From Brevibacterium sp. W7.2 (lineage in GTDB: Bacteria; Actinomycetota; Actinomycetes; Actinomycetales; Brevibacteriaceae), in assembly GCF_018137945.1 (NCBI RefSeq), contig NZ_CP073089.1:3348001-3412000 (forward strand): a stretch of DNA of 64,000 nucleotides, given 5' to 3'. The position numbers and the translations under genes were made by a program. Shown here piece after piece: positions 8,255 to 16,795 of this stretch (positions within the stretch are counted from its first letter, which is position 1; every line of letters starts with the position of its first letter). The notes under the pieces were generated by a model. That model did not search any database, was not told the DNA's origin, and worked only from the letters and a program-made list of their open reading frames with translations.

Positions 8255-9330
8255 CGGCTGCCGTCCTTCGTCGATCCGGCCCCGGCGACGAGGCCGCGGA
8301 GGAAGCCCGCCCCCCAGCACAGGTGCATGGTCGGCAGGATGAGGCCGAACCAGAACCGCTCCCGGCGGCCGCAGTCCTTCGCGGTGCCCGCCGCGGCGAC
8401 GATGCCGGCGATGTAGGTGACGCTGGGAACGTGGACGAGGGAGGTGAAGCGGCGGACGGGTCTGGGCCACCGCTTCGTGCGCCCGGTCAGCTGGAGGAGG
8501 GCTTCGATGACGCTCGCGGCCATCCCGAGGACGAGCAGCGGCGGGGCGAAGTACCGCAGGGAGTTCTTCGACCCGTACCGGCGGATGAGCTCGGCACGCC
8601 AGATGCCCGTCGCCCAGAACTGTCGGGCGATCTTCGACCATGTCCCCCGCGGCCAGTAGGTGACCTCCATGTCCGGGTTGAACCAGATCCGTCCCCCAGC
8701 CGAGCGGATGCGCAGGTTGAGCTCCCAGTCCTGTCCGCGGCGGATGTCCTCATCGAACCCGCCGAGGTGGTCGAACACCTCCCGGCGGTAGACGCCGAGG
8801 TAGGCCGACTCCGACTCGCCCGCCTCGTCGCCGGAGTGGTAGGCGGGCCCTCCGAGCCCGATCGGGGACATGTAGGCCCTGGCCACCGCCTTCTGGAACG
8901 GCGACTTCCCGCGGGCGCGCATGAGCCCGCCGCAGTTGGCCGACCGCGTCTCCCGCAGGGTCTCGATGGCCTGGCGGGTGTAGTCGGGTTCGAGTCCCGA
9001 GTGGGCGTCGACGCGGATGACGATCGGATGCCGGGTGTGCCGGATCGCGCGGTTGAGCCCGATCGGGGTGGCGCCCTCGGGATTGTCGACGGTCTGGATG
9101 CGCGGGTCGGCCTCCGCCATGCGCGAGATGATCGCATCCGTGTCATCAGTCGAGGGGCCGAGGGCGAGGACGACCTCCTTCTCACCGTCGTAGTCCTGGG
9201 AGAGGACGGTCGTGATCGCCTGCCTGATGTGCTCGGCTTCGTTGAGCACGGGCATGATGTAGGAGACTCCGGGCTTCTCCGCCAACGGCGGCAGCCCTTC
9301 GGGGGTGAGGGGGGTGAGAACGTTCGGCAC
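8251..9330 (-). CDS. Family 2 glycosyltransferase, membrane-associated
   Basis: A 359-residue GT-A fold enzyme. The N-terminal nucleotide-binding strand reads VSYIMPVLNEAEHI. The metal-binding acidic motif is probably RVDAH, with the acceptor/catalytic acidic region at RRGQDWELNLRIRSAGG. The C-terminal third contains two or three hydrophobic segments (about 265-285, 305-325, 335-350), as in membrane-bound enzymes that transfer sugars to lipid or polymer acceptors. The downstream gene overlaps by four bases, which points to joint function with the GDPD-like protein. Donor and acceptor are unknown. Confidence 0.85.
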   Translation of the reverse strand: MPNVLTPLTPEGLPPLAEKPGVSYIMPVLNEAEHIRQAITTVLSQDYDGEKEVVLALGPSTDDTDAIISRMAEADPRIQTVDNPEGATPIGLNRAIRHTRHPIVIRVDAHSGLEPDYTRQAIETLRETRSANCGGLMRARGKSPFQKAVARAYMSPIGLGGPAYHSGDEAGESESAYLGVYRREVFDHLGGFDEDIRRGQDWELNLRIRSAGGRIWFNPDMEVTYWPRGTWSKIARQFWATGIWRAELIRRYGSKNSLRYFAPPLLVLGMAASVIEALLQLTGRTKRWPRPVRRFTSLVHVPSVTYIAGIVAAAGTAKDCGRRERFWFGLILPTMHLCWGAGFLRGLVAGAGSTKDGSR

Positions 9331-9404
9331 GCCCTCAATCCTCCCATACCCCCGCCTCGGCGGGCGTGCAGGCGGTCCTCAGCCTCACCGGTCCGTCGGG
9401 ACCC

Positions 9405-9923
9405 TCACCTGATGGGCTTCGCCTCGGGTGAGAGCACCCACCAGGCGTCCATGAGGCCCTGGCCCTTCGTGTCACCCGCCGCGGTGTCGTCGGCGAAGTA
9501 GTACAGCGGCCAGCCGTCGAGAGTGAGCTGCGGCTTCCCGTCGACCCCGGTGATCGTCGCGAGGTCCCCGGTGACGCCGTCGAGCTTGACCTGGGCACCG
9601 CCGGGAACCGCGGGCCACTTCGCCGCGCAGTCGCCCTCGCACGCGGACGCGGTCGCGCCCTGGGTGTCCTTGGCGAACTGGTAGACCGTCATGCCCTCGC
9701 CGTCGACGATGATCTCGCCGAGGTCGGTCTCCGCCGTCGTGAGCGTGCCCGCTCCTGCCCCGACGTCGGAACCTCCGCCCGAGGTGCTGGCCCCGTCCGA
9801 GGCGGGTGCGTCGTCCGAGGCGGGGGCGCCGTAGCCGCCTCCTCCGTCTCCGGACCCGCATCCGCTGAGCCCTGCGATGATGAGGGTGGAGGCAGCGAGG
9901 AGTGCGGTGAGTTTCGTGGACAT
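9405..9923 (-). CDS. Secreted lipoprotein with PF03640-type repeats
   Basis: A 172-residue lipoprotein. The signal peptide ends in a lipobox (IIAGLSGC), followed by a flexible Gly/Ser/Ala/Asp linker (about 22-60). Two copies of the COG4315/PF03640 repeat follow: LTVYQF-like (GMTVYQFAKDTQG with CEGDCAAKWPA) and LTLDGWPLYYFADD. Function is unproven; relatives have been linked to redox or cell-wall stress. The ATG at 9923 has AAGGA nine bases upstream and starts the signal peptide properly. It lies directly downstream of the ECF sigma/anti-sigma pair, separated by a hairpin, which suggests it belongs to the sigma regulon. Confidence 0.85.
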   Translation of the reverse strand: MSTKLTALLAASTLIIAGLSGCGSGDGGGGYGAPASDDAPASDGASTSGGGSDVGAGAGTLTTAETDLGEIIVDGEGMTVYQFAKDTQGATASACEGDCAAKWPAVPGGAQVKLDGVTGDLATITGVDGKPQLTLDGWPLYYFADDTAAGDTKGQGLMDAWWVLSPEAKPIR

Positions 9924-9946
9924 GGGTTCGATCCTTCCGTCACGGT

Positions 9947-9966
9947 GCAACCGCAGGCGCGGTTGC
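9947..9966 (-). terminator. Hairpin between anti-sigma and lipoprotein genes
   Basis: Perfect 8-base arms GCAACCGC and GCGGTTGC surround a 4-base loop. It lies after the anti-sigma stop and 24 bases before the lipoprotein start, so it could be an intra-operon attenuator or a terminator. Confidence 0.5.
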
Positions 9967-10002
9967 CGTATACACGAGACCGCCGTCCGGTCGGTTCACC
10001 GC

Positions 10003-10671
10003 TCACACGTCCTTTTCGAGGATGATCCTGCCTGCGGCGGTGCGGATGGCGATCGTGACGATGTCGTCGAGTGGCACGGCGGTGGCGGCGTCGATGGTCA
10101 CGGTCCTGCCGAGCACCGCGTTCCACGACGCGGCCTCGCTCGTCCTGCCCTCCCGGTCGGTGATCTCGAGGACGTAGGCCGGAGGCCCATCCGATGTCGT
10201 CCGCCCTCCCGCGTCGGGGTAGTCGCAGGAGATCCGGATCTTCGTCCCCCACGCGACCTCCCGCAGTTCGAGGCCCGCGGTCATCGAGGTCGTCACCATC
10301 GGGTCGAGGGCGATCGTCGCATCCGGAGCATCGGCGGTGACCGCTCGCGGCACGAACACGAGCGCGGCGACGAGGAGGACGGCAGCGACAGCGGCAGCCA
10401 GGGTCCAGACCTTCCGCCGCCTGCTGCGGTGGTCCTCGACCCGTCGCACCGCCTTCTCGAAGAGGGCGTGGTCCGGTGCCGGATCGGTGACCTCAGCGTA
10501 GGGTCCGACACGGCCGAGGAGGCCGGGGAGTCCTGCGAGTTCGGCCACTGATGCCCGGCACCGCTCACAGTCCTCCATGTGAGCCTCGAAGCGTCGCCGG
10601 TCCTCGGGTGAGAGGGCGCCGAGGACGAAGGCACCGTCCCAATCCGCGTATTCCTCGTGGTCCCCGGTCAT
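10003..10671 (-). CDS. Zinc-binding anti-sigma factor, RskA-like
   Basis: A 222-residue single-pass membrane protein that should sequester the cognate ECF sigma factor. The N-terminal cytosolic anti-sigma domain has the zinc motif H-x3-C-x2-C (HMEDCERC, about residues 31-38). A transmembrane helix (about 87-107, VWTLAAAVAAVLLVAALVFV) follows, then an extracytoplasmic RskA-like domain with VAWGTKIRISCDYP and LEITDREG. The start ATG at 10671 overlaps the sigma factor stop (ATGA), typical for stoichiometric co-expression. Confidence 0.9.
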   Translation of the reverse strand: MTGDHEEYADWDGAFVLGALSPEDRRRFEAHMEDCERCRASVAELAGLPGLLGRVGPYAEVTDPAPDHALFEKAVRRVEDHRSRRRKVWTLAAAVAAVLLVAALVFVPRAVTADAPDATIALDPMVTTSMTAGLELREVAWGTKIRISCDYPDAGGRTTSDGPPAYVLEITDREGRTSEAASWNAVLGRTVTIDAATAVPLDDIVTIAIRTAAGRIILEKDV

Positions 10672-11174
10672 CTGCTGACCCCTTTCTCCTTGAGCGCCAG
10701 GCGCAGCGCGCGCATCCCGTAATGCAGCCGGGACTTCACGGTCCCCTCGGCGATGCCGAGCTCCTCGGACAGGTCGGCGACCGTGCGCGCCCGGTAGTAG
10801 GCGCCGACGATGACGGTCCGATGGGGTTCGCTCAGCGAAGCCAGAGCCTCGTGGACCATCATCGCGTCGAGGACTTCGTCGACGCGGTCGGACACCGGCT
10901 CCTCCGGCAGATCCCCGCCGAGAGTCTCCCGCCGTCTCACGGCGCTGCGGGACCTGTCGATGACGATGTTGCGGGCAACGGTGAAGAGCCAGCCCCCGAC
11001 CTGGTCCGGCGGTTCGGCGAGGATGCGGCTCGTCTTCCATGCCTGCAGCAGGGTCTCCTGGACGACGTCGTCGGCTTCGGCGGCGCTGCCAGTCAGCGAC
11101 ATCGCGTAGCGCCACAGCGGCGCGGCGTGCTGATCGTGCACGTCCTTGAGCGCTTGGGCTCGGCGTCCTCTCAC
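10668..11174 (-). CDS. ECF sigma-70 family sigma factor
   Basis: A 168-residue ECF sigma factor with region 2 (HAAPLWRYAMSLTGSAAEADDVVQETLLQAWK, plus VGGWLFTVARNIVIDRSR) and region 4 (LASLSEPHRTVIVGAYYRARTVADLSEELGIAEGTVKSRLHYGMRALR). I chose the GTG at 11174, which gives the usual short N-terminus. A GTG at 11231 in the same frame is possible and would add 19 residues. It is overlapped by the anti-sigma gene and followed by a secreted lipoprotein, so it probably drives an envelope or stress regulon. Confidence 0.9.
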   Translation of the reverse strand: MRGRRAQALKDVHDQHAAPLWRYAMSLTGSAAEADDVVQETLLQAWKTSRILAEPPDQVGGWLFTVARNIVIDRSRSAVRRRETLGGDLPEEPVSDRVDEVLDAMMVHEALASLSEPHRTVIVGAYYRARTVADLSEELGIAEGTVKSRLHYGMRALRLALKEKGVSR

Positions 11175-11268
11175 CAACTCGTCACCCCCACATCGGAGCG
11201 GGCCTCCGCAGAGTACACGGAACAGACCCACCCAGGGTTCACCTCGGCGGGGGTTCGGTCCTCATGAC

Positions 11269-11282
11269 CTCGCCGAGGCGAG
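11269..11282 (-). terminator. Short hairpin after the sortase gene
   Basis: Arms CTCGCC and GGCGAG lie 12 bases beyond the sortase stop at the end of the pilus operon. The hairpin is formed by one copy of the CGCCGAGGCG motif. It is weak as a terminator. Confidence 0.35.
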
Positions 11283-11293
11283 CGCCGGGTCGG

Positions 11294-12235
11294 TCAGTGC
11301 GCGGGCTTGCGAGCGGGGCGGGGCTTGGGCTTGACGGGTCGGCCGGCGAACCACACGTATCCGGCACCGGCGACGGCACCGCCTGCCATGATGACGATCC
11401 ACCAGGGGAAGCCGGGGATGTCCGGCGGTTCGGTGGCGTCCTTGAGAGCGTCGGGCGGGGTCGGGATGACCCTTTCGCCGATGACGAGGATGCGCTGGGT
11501 GTTGATGCCCAGCGGGGTGCACGTTACGAGCGTGGCGAGGTCTTTGCCGGCGACGGGGTCGAGAGTCTCGGTCTGGTCCGGGTCGACGATCTTCGTCTCG
11601 ATGACCCGGTAGGTCACGACCCGGCCGAAGGTGTTGAACGTGAAGTAGTCGCCCTTGCCGATCTTGTCGAGGTTGGTGAACATCTCCGCTTCGGCGAGGC
11701 CGCGGTGACCGGTGACGACGGTGTTCATGCCGACGCCGCCGACGGGCAGCGCCGTGCCTTCGAGGTGGCCGATGCCGCGCAGCAGGGTCTCGTCCGAGGT
11801 GCCGTGGTAGATCGGCAGATCGACGTTGATCTTGGGGATCTGGATCCGCGACATGACGTCGCTGGACGGGGAGGTGAGGATGTCGTTGTAGCCGAGCGTG
11901 CCGCTCGGATCCTTGCCTGCGCTCTGACCGGGCTGGGGCAGACGCTGTCCGGCGTTGATCCGCGCGCCTCCGGCCTGCAGCTTCTTGTTGTACTCGTCGG
12001 CGAGTCTGAGCTGCTCCGCGTTGAGCGGGGCGTTGGGGTCCTCGGTCGTCGTCTCGTTCTTGAGGACCTCCGACTGGTCGAGCTGGGAGAACCAGGCGGC
12101 CATCGACGGGTAGGTCCACACGCACGTGCCGACGAGGAAGAGCACCGCGATGATCACCGCGGGCACCGACAGCTTCCACCGGGGCTTCGGCGGTGTCGGA
12201 TCCGCTGGTGTGGGATCAGTGAGGGTCGCCGTCAT
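11294..12235 (-). CDS. srtC: Class C (pilus) sortase
   Basis: A 313-residue membrane transpeptidase that polymerises pilin subunits. An N-terminal membrane helix (about 24-44) and a C-terminal helix (about 278-296, WWIVIMAGGAVAGAGYVWF) bracket the sortase barrel, the two-anchor topology of class C enzymes. Catalytic residues are visible: His in VVTGHRGL, Cys in TLVTCTPLG, and Arg in GINTQRILV. A lid-like segment (DILTSPSSDVMSRIQIP) precedes the barrel. It is the last gene of the pilus locus, after the shaft pilin, from which a strong hairpin separates it. Confidence 0.95.
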   Translation of the reverse strand: MTATLTDPTPADPTPPKPRWKLSVPAVIIAVLFLVGTCVWTYPSMAAWFSQLDQSEVLKNETTTEDPNAPLNAEQLRLADEYNKKLQAGGARINAGQRLPQPGQSAGKDPSGTLGYNDILTSPSSDVMSRIQIPKINVDLPIYHGTSDETLLRGIGHLEGTALPVGGVGMNTVVTGHRGLAEAEMFTNLDKIGKGDYFTFNTFGRVVTYRVIETKIVDPDQTETLDPVAGKDLATLVTCTPLGINTQRILVIGERVIPTPPDALKDATEPPDIPGFPWWIVIMAGGAVAGAGYVWFAGRPVKPKPRPARKPAH

Positions 12236-12262
12236 ATCTCCAACATTTCATGATCTGTGCAA

Positions 12263-12298
12263 GCGGGGCCGAGAGACGTGATCGTCTCTCGGCCCCGC
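12263..12298 (-). terminator. Strong hairpin between pilin and sortase genes
   Basis: Perfect 16-base arms (12263-12278 and 12283-12298) with a TGAT loop begin 56 bases after the pilin stop and end 28 bases before the sortase start. This probably acts as a partial terminator, keeping pilin mRNA abundant and sortase low. Confidence 0.75.
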
Positions 12299-12353
12299 CC
12301 TTCCTCACGCCGAGGCGGCTGAATCATCGCCACCTCGACATGCGGCGTTGTCC

Positions 12354-13745
12354 TCAGCCCTTGCGGGCCCGGGTGTAGCGCATCACGGCGGCGCCGATCG
12401 CCAGCAGCAGCAGGGCGATGCCGAGGATGGTCAGCATGAGCTGGCCGTTGGCACCGGTGAACGGAAGCTCACCGCGGTCCTTCTGCTTATTGGAGATGTC
12501 GATCGTTGTCGGGCTGTTCTCACCACCGGCCTGGACGGAGATCGGCCCGGTCCACGGATCCTGCGGCAGGGTGTAACCGGCAGGAGCTTCGATCTCTTTG
12601 AGGTAGTAGTCCTTAGCGGTGACATCGTTGCTTCCGACCCAGAGACTGATCGATGCAGTTCCGTCGACGCCTGTCGTGATTTCAGCGATAGGCTGACCGT
12701 CGCGGGAGTCGTACACTTCGAAGCGCGCGCCAGCGAGTGTAGCCGCCTTGTCGTTGTCGGCATACTTGAGGATCTCAAGTGCACCCCAGTTGGTCGACGG
12801 CTTACCAGTCGTGACCGTTGAGCCGTTGGTCGTTACGACGGCCTCATTTTCGATCACGCCGTTGTCGCCGAGTGAAGTGACTGTTGTGACGACATTCATG
12901 ACGACATTGTTGCCCGCCTGCAGCTTGCCCAAGCCAGTCGATGTGAACTCGATATTCGCCGTCTGCCCACTGCACGTGGCCGTGTAATCGGTGCCTTCGG
13001 TGAAACCGTCGACGGTAATCGACTTACAGGTCAGCCTAGGATCCAAGCTATCGGTGATGGTGAATGACCGATAGGTGTCGTCGGCAGCCTTGGGCGGGAC
13101 TGGTGCGGTAATTGTCCAGGTCACGTCGCTACCGAGAACAAGCTTCGTCGGGGCAGAGATTTCCTTGGTCGGCGTCGTCGAGTTGGTCTTGTTCTTCGGA
13201 TAGACGTTGACATCATAGAGCCATTTGCCGCCCGACTGCGGAAGCGGCAGAGTGACGAGGAAGGGCTGCGCAGGCGAGACAACATTGTTCGGGCCCGGAT
13301 CGGTTTCCTCGACCTTGTAGTAGCCGTGGGGAAGCGACTGAGTGATCGTACCGTCAGCGCCAGTCACTACTGTGATCGGGTCGCCGAAGGTGTAGCCGTT
13401 CGCCTCCGTGACGTTGTCGATGGTAGCCCCGTCGATGAGGTTCCAGCCCGCTTCGGTATCGAGATCGATCGGTTGACCGTTCCGAGTCTCGACCGGAGTA
13501 ATTGTGAACTCGACGCCGGCGAGCGGGGTGCCTAAGCTCGATGGGTCATCGATCTTTGTGCCGTCGCCACGGGGGCCCTGATCTCCGTCATACTTGTTGA
13601 TCCTCAACGAAGACGGTGTGTCCGGGTTGATGTTTCCCGCTGCTTCAGCCGCAGGCGCATTGATGCTGACGCCGACCAGGCTGAGCGCAGCTGCTGCGGC
13701 GAGCGTGGGAATCCACCTCATCCGCTTGAACAGATTCACTTTCAT
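12354..13745 (-). CDS. Major pilus shaft pilin, SpaH/EbpB-type, LPFTG
   Basis: A 463-residue Gram-positive shaft pilin. A signal peptide (about 1-36, cut after AAEAA) precedes CnaA/CnaB-type domains likely stabilised by isopeptide bonds. The pilin motif with the polymerising Lys is in WLYDVNVYPKNKT (about residue 180). The E-box is YYLKEIEAPAGYTLP (about 395). The C-terminus has the sorting signal LPFTG, a hydrophobic span and the basic tail RYTRARKG. It lies between the tip protein and the class C sortase in the usual order. The ATG is preceded by AAAGGA with about 10-base spacing. Confidence 0.93.
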   Translation of the reverse strand: MKVNLFKRMRWIPTLAAAAALSLVGVSINAPAAEAAGNINPDTPSSLRINKYDGDQGPRGDGTKIDDPSSLGTPLAGVEFTITPVETRNGQPIDLDTEAGWNLIDGATIDNVTEANGYTFGDPITVVTGADGTITQSLPHGYYKVEETDPGPNNVVSPAQPFLVTLPLPQSGGKWLYDVNVYPKNKTNSTTPTKEISAPTKLVLGSDVTWTITAPVPPKAADDTYRSFTITDSLDPRLTCKSITVDGFTEGTDYTATCSGQTANIEFTSTGLGKLQAGNNVVMNVVTTVTSLGDNGVIENEAVVTTNGSTVTTGKPSTNWGALEILKYADNDKAATLAGARFEVYDSRDGQPIAEITTGVDGTASISLWVGSNDVTAKDYYLKEIEAPAGYTLPQDPWTGPISVQAGGENSPTTIDISNKQKDRGELPFTGANGQLMLTILGIALLLLAIGAAVMRYTRARKG

Positions 13746-13807
13746 GAGTGGTTGTTCCTTTCGGTGTTTTCGTAGATCACGAAGTCGCGGTTGCGTTGCA
13801 CAGGTGA

Positions 13808-13844
13808 GCTGAGGTTCATCTCAGCCATGCACCGGTCAGGTGCA
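13808..13844 (-). promoter_or_regulatory. Twin hairpins between tip and shaft pilin genes
   Basis: GCTGAG/CTCAGC (13808-13813, 13820-13825) and TGCACC/GGTGCA (13828-13833, 13839-13844) are adjacent inverted repeats downstream of the tip-gene stop. They may attenuate or process the message to give different tip and shaft levels. Confidence 0.4.
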
Positions 13845-13855
13845 GAGATGGGTGG

Positions 13856-16795
13856 TCAACTCCTTCCGTGCCTGCGTCGGCGATTGAGCCAATAGGCTCC
13901 CGCCCCACAGCCGAGGAGCATTGCCGCCCCGGCGATGACGAAACCGATCGTTCCGGTGCCGCCGGTGAGTGGCAGCTGAGGCGAATCGGCCTGGGGGTTG
14001 ACGAACGGTGCATCGAACTGGTGGTCGAGCCGTTCGCGGGAAATGGTGAAGTCATGTTCGGTCTCGTCGAGCACGTATCCGGCCGGGGCTCGCGTCTCCA
14101 CGAGGGTGTAGCCACCCCAATCAAGACCCTCGACACGGAACGCGCCGACAGCTGGGTCGCGGTCGCGCCCCGTGCAGCCGTCAGCCGACGCAGCGACACA
14201 GTCATCGAGGGCGATCTCGGTGCCGTCGCCGTCGCGGATGACCCATTCGGAGTCGTCGAGGGCGTCACCGCTGGCGTTCGTCTTCTTCCAGGACACGGTT
14301 CCCGGGGAGTCCTCGTTCGTCACGGTGCACACGGCGCTCTGTCCCGCCGCGATCGCTACGGTCTTCGTCGAATCGTTGTATGTCCCGCCGGTGCAGGCGA
14401 TCGACCTCTGGGTATAGCCGACCTGGCTGTCCTCGGAGATGACGAACGATCCCGTGGGAACGAATTTCTTCTCACCCGAGTTAAAGGTGAGTCGGGTCTC
14501 GCCGCTCGGCGTGGCGAAGAGCTTCTGGTTCCAATCGGCGGCCGCGAGGGTTCCGCCGTTGTCGTTGTCGACGTTCTTCACGATCGTCAACGACTGGCAT
14601 TCGACGGTGTTCGTCACCGAGTACGTGTTCGACGTATTCGGAAGCTGAGTGCTGAAATTGTCCGTCAACGGCACAGAGCCGGTGATTCCCGGACCCGATA
14701 TCGTCTTCGACTTGAGCGTGCAGCCGGGGAACTTCTGCTGATCGATCGTCGTCGTCTCGCCGATCTTCACGGAGTCGCCGACGGCGAACCCGGTCCGGCG
14801 TTGACCAAAGGAAGGGCTGCCCGAAGGTGATCCTGCGGGATCGAGAATCAGCGCAGCACTGATGCCGTCGGGTTGACTGCCGTTGGGATATTCCTGACCG
14901 TTGACGTTCCACGTCTTGTTGACGGTGACGTCCGCACTGCGTTTCTTGTTGACGTACCCGCAGTCGACTTGGTCACCGGGCTGAATCGCGGAGGACAGCG
15001 TCTGCTCGCTGGCACTATTGAGTGTTACGGTCGTCGATGTCCCGTCGAGACGTGTGATTTTGCATGAGGCGCTGACGAACTCAAAACCGGACTGCTGCTG
15101 TTCGAGCACCGCGAGATTGGCGCGGGCGGTGGGGTCATTGAAATTGAGAGACCATTTCGCGTTGCCGTCCGTGCCGGTCTGCTGCGTATTCGCCGTAGGC
15201 GCCTGGGAGACGGTGCCGGAGGTCGCAGTCGCTCTCGCTCCGACCGTCCAGCCGGAAGCATTCTGCTGATTGCTGCCGTCGGCATTCTGCGTCTGCTTGT
15301 TGACGGTGACGTTCGCTGTCAGTGGCGAATTGACGAACCGGCAGATGATCTCGTTGCCGGTCGCCGGAATAGTGAAGGTCCGCGACGTGCCGGTGCCCGA
15401 GATGTTGATCGGGGCCCCGTCAGCCGTGCAGCTGTAGCTCGAGGCGTACCGCGCCAGGTCCGTGGTCCCCGAAGCGGCCTCGCTGATCGAGATAGAGGTG
15501 CCACGTGCGACAGGGAGAGGGCCTACTCGCTGCGATTGCACGCCGTTGGACGAGCCCGTCGTCGTCGCAGTACCGAGCAAGTTCGACCCGGAGTTGAGCG
15601 AGAGGACGAACTGGTCACCGGAGCTGACGCGGTTCTTGACGTCTTTCTCGATCGTGATCGTGGCCGGCGAGGAGCAGGAGGCAAGGTCGGTCGTCGGAGC
15701 ACTCGAAGTCACGGTGCGTGGATTGGTGAAGTTGGGCATGTCAAAGGCTGTCACAGTGGTGCCGCCGCCGAGGTATGCCCGGCCCTGGGCGTCGAAGGCG
15801 ATACCGTTGATGCCGGACAATGTGGTCACACTGCGGGAACCGGCCGCGGCTATTTGGCCGCCGTTCGCGGCGGCGAGCGTATCGTTCGTCACACTGTAGA
15901 TCGTCGTCGACGTGCCGATTCCGCGGGCGATGAAGAGATTGCCTTGAGCGTCGAAGGCGATGTCGCCGTTGGAGGCGGCTGCGCCGACGGAAGTGTCGAC
16001 GAAACCGAGATAACTGAAGGCGCCGGTCGACGGAGTGAAGCGCCACAGTTTGAACTGGCGGGAGTCGGCCGTGTACCCGCCGAAGAAGTAGTTGCCGTTC
16101 GACAGGTCGACGGCACCGGCGGTCAGCTGACCGTTGTAGCTGCCGTTGGCCGCGAGCGAAGTATCGTACGAGTTGCCGATCCGGCCCCATGTGTCGGTGG
16201 CATTGTTGAAGGCGTAGATGTTCGCGGTCCTGGTGGTACCGGTGCGGTCGTAGGCGTAGACGGTGCCGCCGGATGACACTCCGACTCCGTTCATATGTGT
16301 GACACCGCCTGCCGGGGGAGCACCGAGGTTCGTGACGGTGGCGGTGCCGGTGCCCGACCACGAGATGTGCTGCAACTGGCCGGGAGAGCTCACTGAGTAG
16401 ACATTGCCCGGGGTACAGGCGATAAGGGCCTGTCGGTCGACCCTGGGCGGGGCCTGTGATTCCGTCGGCTCCGGCGTAGTGGTCTCACTGGGTACGGGGG
16501 CAGACTCTTCGCCCCCGTTATCGGTGAGGCCGCCTTCGGGCTGCTCATTCGGTGATGCGCTCTCAGTCGAGGTGGGAGTCTCACTCTTCGACTCCGGTCC
16601 CGAGCCGAGCCCCGAGGCCGCCGATTCTGATGACTGTGTTTGAGCAGCGCGCGCCGCATCGGGCGCAGTGAGGATTCCGCTCATCGCCAAGACGAGCAGA
16701 AGCACGACGACAGCGCAGAGCGCCGCTCGGCCACGCGGTGCGCTGCTCGACTTCCGCTGGGGATTCGCGGGGAATATGGGCTGGGCTGACGCCAT
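13856..16795 (-). CDS. Pilus tip adhesin with propeller-like N-terminus and LPLTG anchor
   Basis: A 979-residue secreted surface protein. An N-terminal signal/membrane segment (about 25-50) leads to a Ser/Glu/Pro-rich linker. A region with repeating strands (about 125-370) contains recurrent Tyr/Gly-rich units such as VYAYDRTG, GNYFFGGYTADS and IAFDAQG, resembling a beta-propeller lectin-like head. Several CnaB/prealbumin-like domains follow, with repeated VTVNK(T/Q) starts. A SpaA-like domain ends in GYTLVETRAPAGYVLDE, followed by the LPLTG sorting signal, a hydrophobic stretch and NRRRRHGRS. The ATG at 16795 has GAGG six bases upstream. It opens the pilus operon. Confidence 0.88.
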   Translation of the reverse strand: MASAQPIFPANPQRKSSSAPRGRAALCAVVVLLLVLAMSGILTAPDAARAAQTQSSESAASGLGSGPESKSETPTSTESASPNEQPEGGLTDNGGEESAPVPSETTTPEPTESQAPPRVDRQALIACTPGNVYSVSSPGQLQHISWSGTGTATVTNLGAPPAGGVTHMNGVGVSSGGTVYAYDRTGTTRTANIYAFNNATDTWGRIGNSYDTSLAANGSYNGQLTAGAVDLSNGNYFFGGYTADSRQFKLWRFTPSTGAFSYLGFVDTSVGAAASNGDIAFDAQGNLFIARGIGTSTTIYSVTNDTLAAANGGQIAAAGSRSVTTLSGINGIAFDAQGRAYLGGGTTVTAFDMPNFTNPRTVTSSAPTTDLASCSSPATITIEKDVKNRVSSGDQFVLSLNSGSNLLGTATTTGSSNGVQSQRVGPLPVARGTSISISEAASGTTDLARYASSYSCTADGAPINISGTGTSRTFTIPATGNEIICRFVNSPLTANVTVNKQTQNADGSNQQNASGWTVGARATATSGTVSQAPTANTQQTGTDGNAKWSLNFNDPTARANLAVLEQQQSGFEFVSASCKITRLDGTSTTVTLNSASEQTLSSAIQPGDQVDCGYVNKKRSADVTVNKTWNVNGQEYPNGSQPDGISAALILDPAGSPSGSPSFGQRRTGFAVGDSVKIGETTTIDQQKFPGCTLKSKTISGPGITGSVPLTDNFSTQLPNTSNTYSVTNTVECQSLTIVKNVDNDNGGTLAAADWNQKLFATPSGETRLTFNSGEKKFVPTGSFVISEDSQVGYTQRSIACTGGTYNDSTKTVAIAAGQSAVCTVTNEDSPGTVSWKKTNASGDALDDSEWVIRDGDGTEIALDDCVAASADGCTGRDRDPAVGAFRVEGLDWGGYTLVETRAPAGYVLDETEHDFTISRERLDHQFDAPFVNPQADSPQLPLTGGTGTIGFVIAGAAMLLGCGAGAYWLNRRRRHGRS

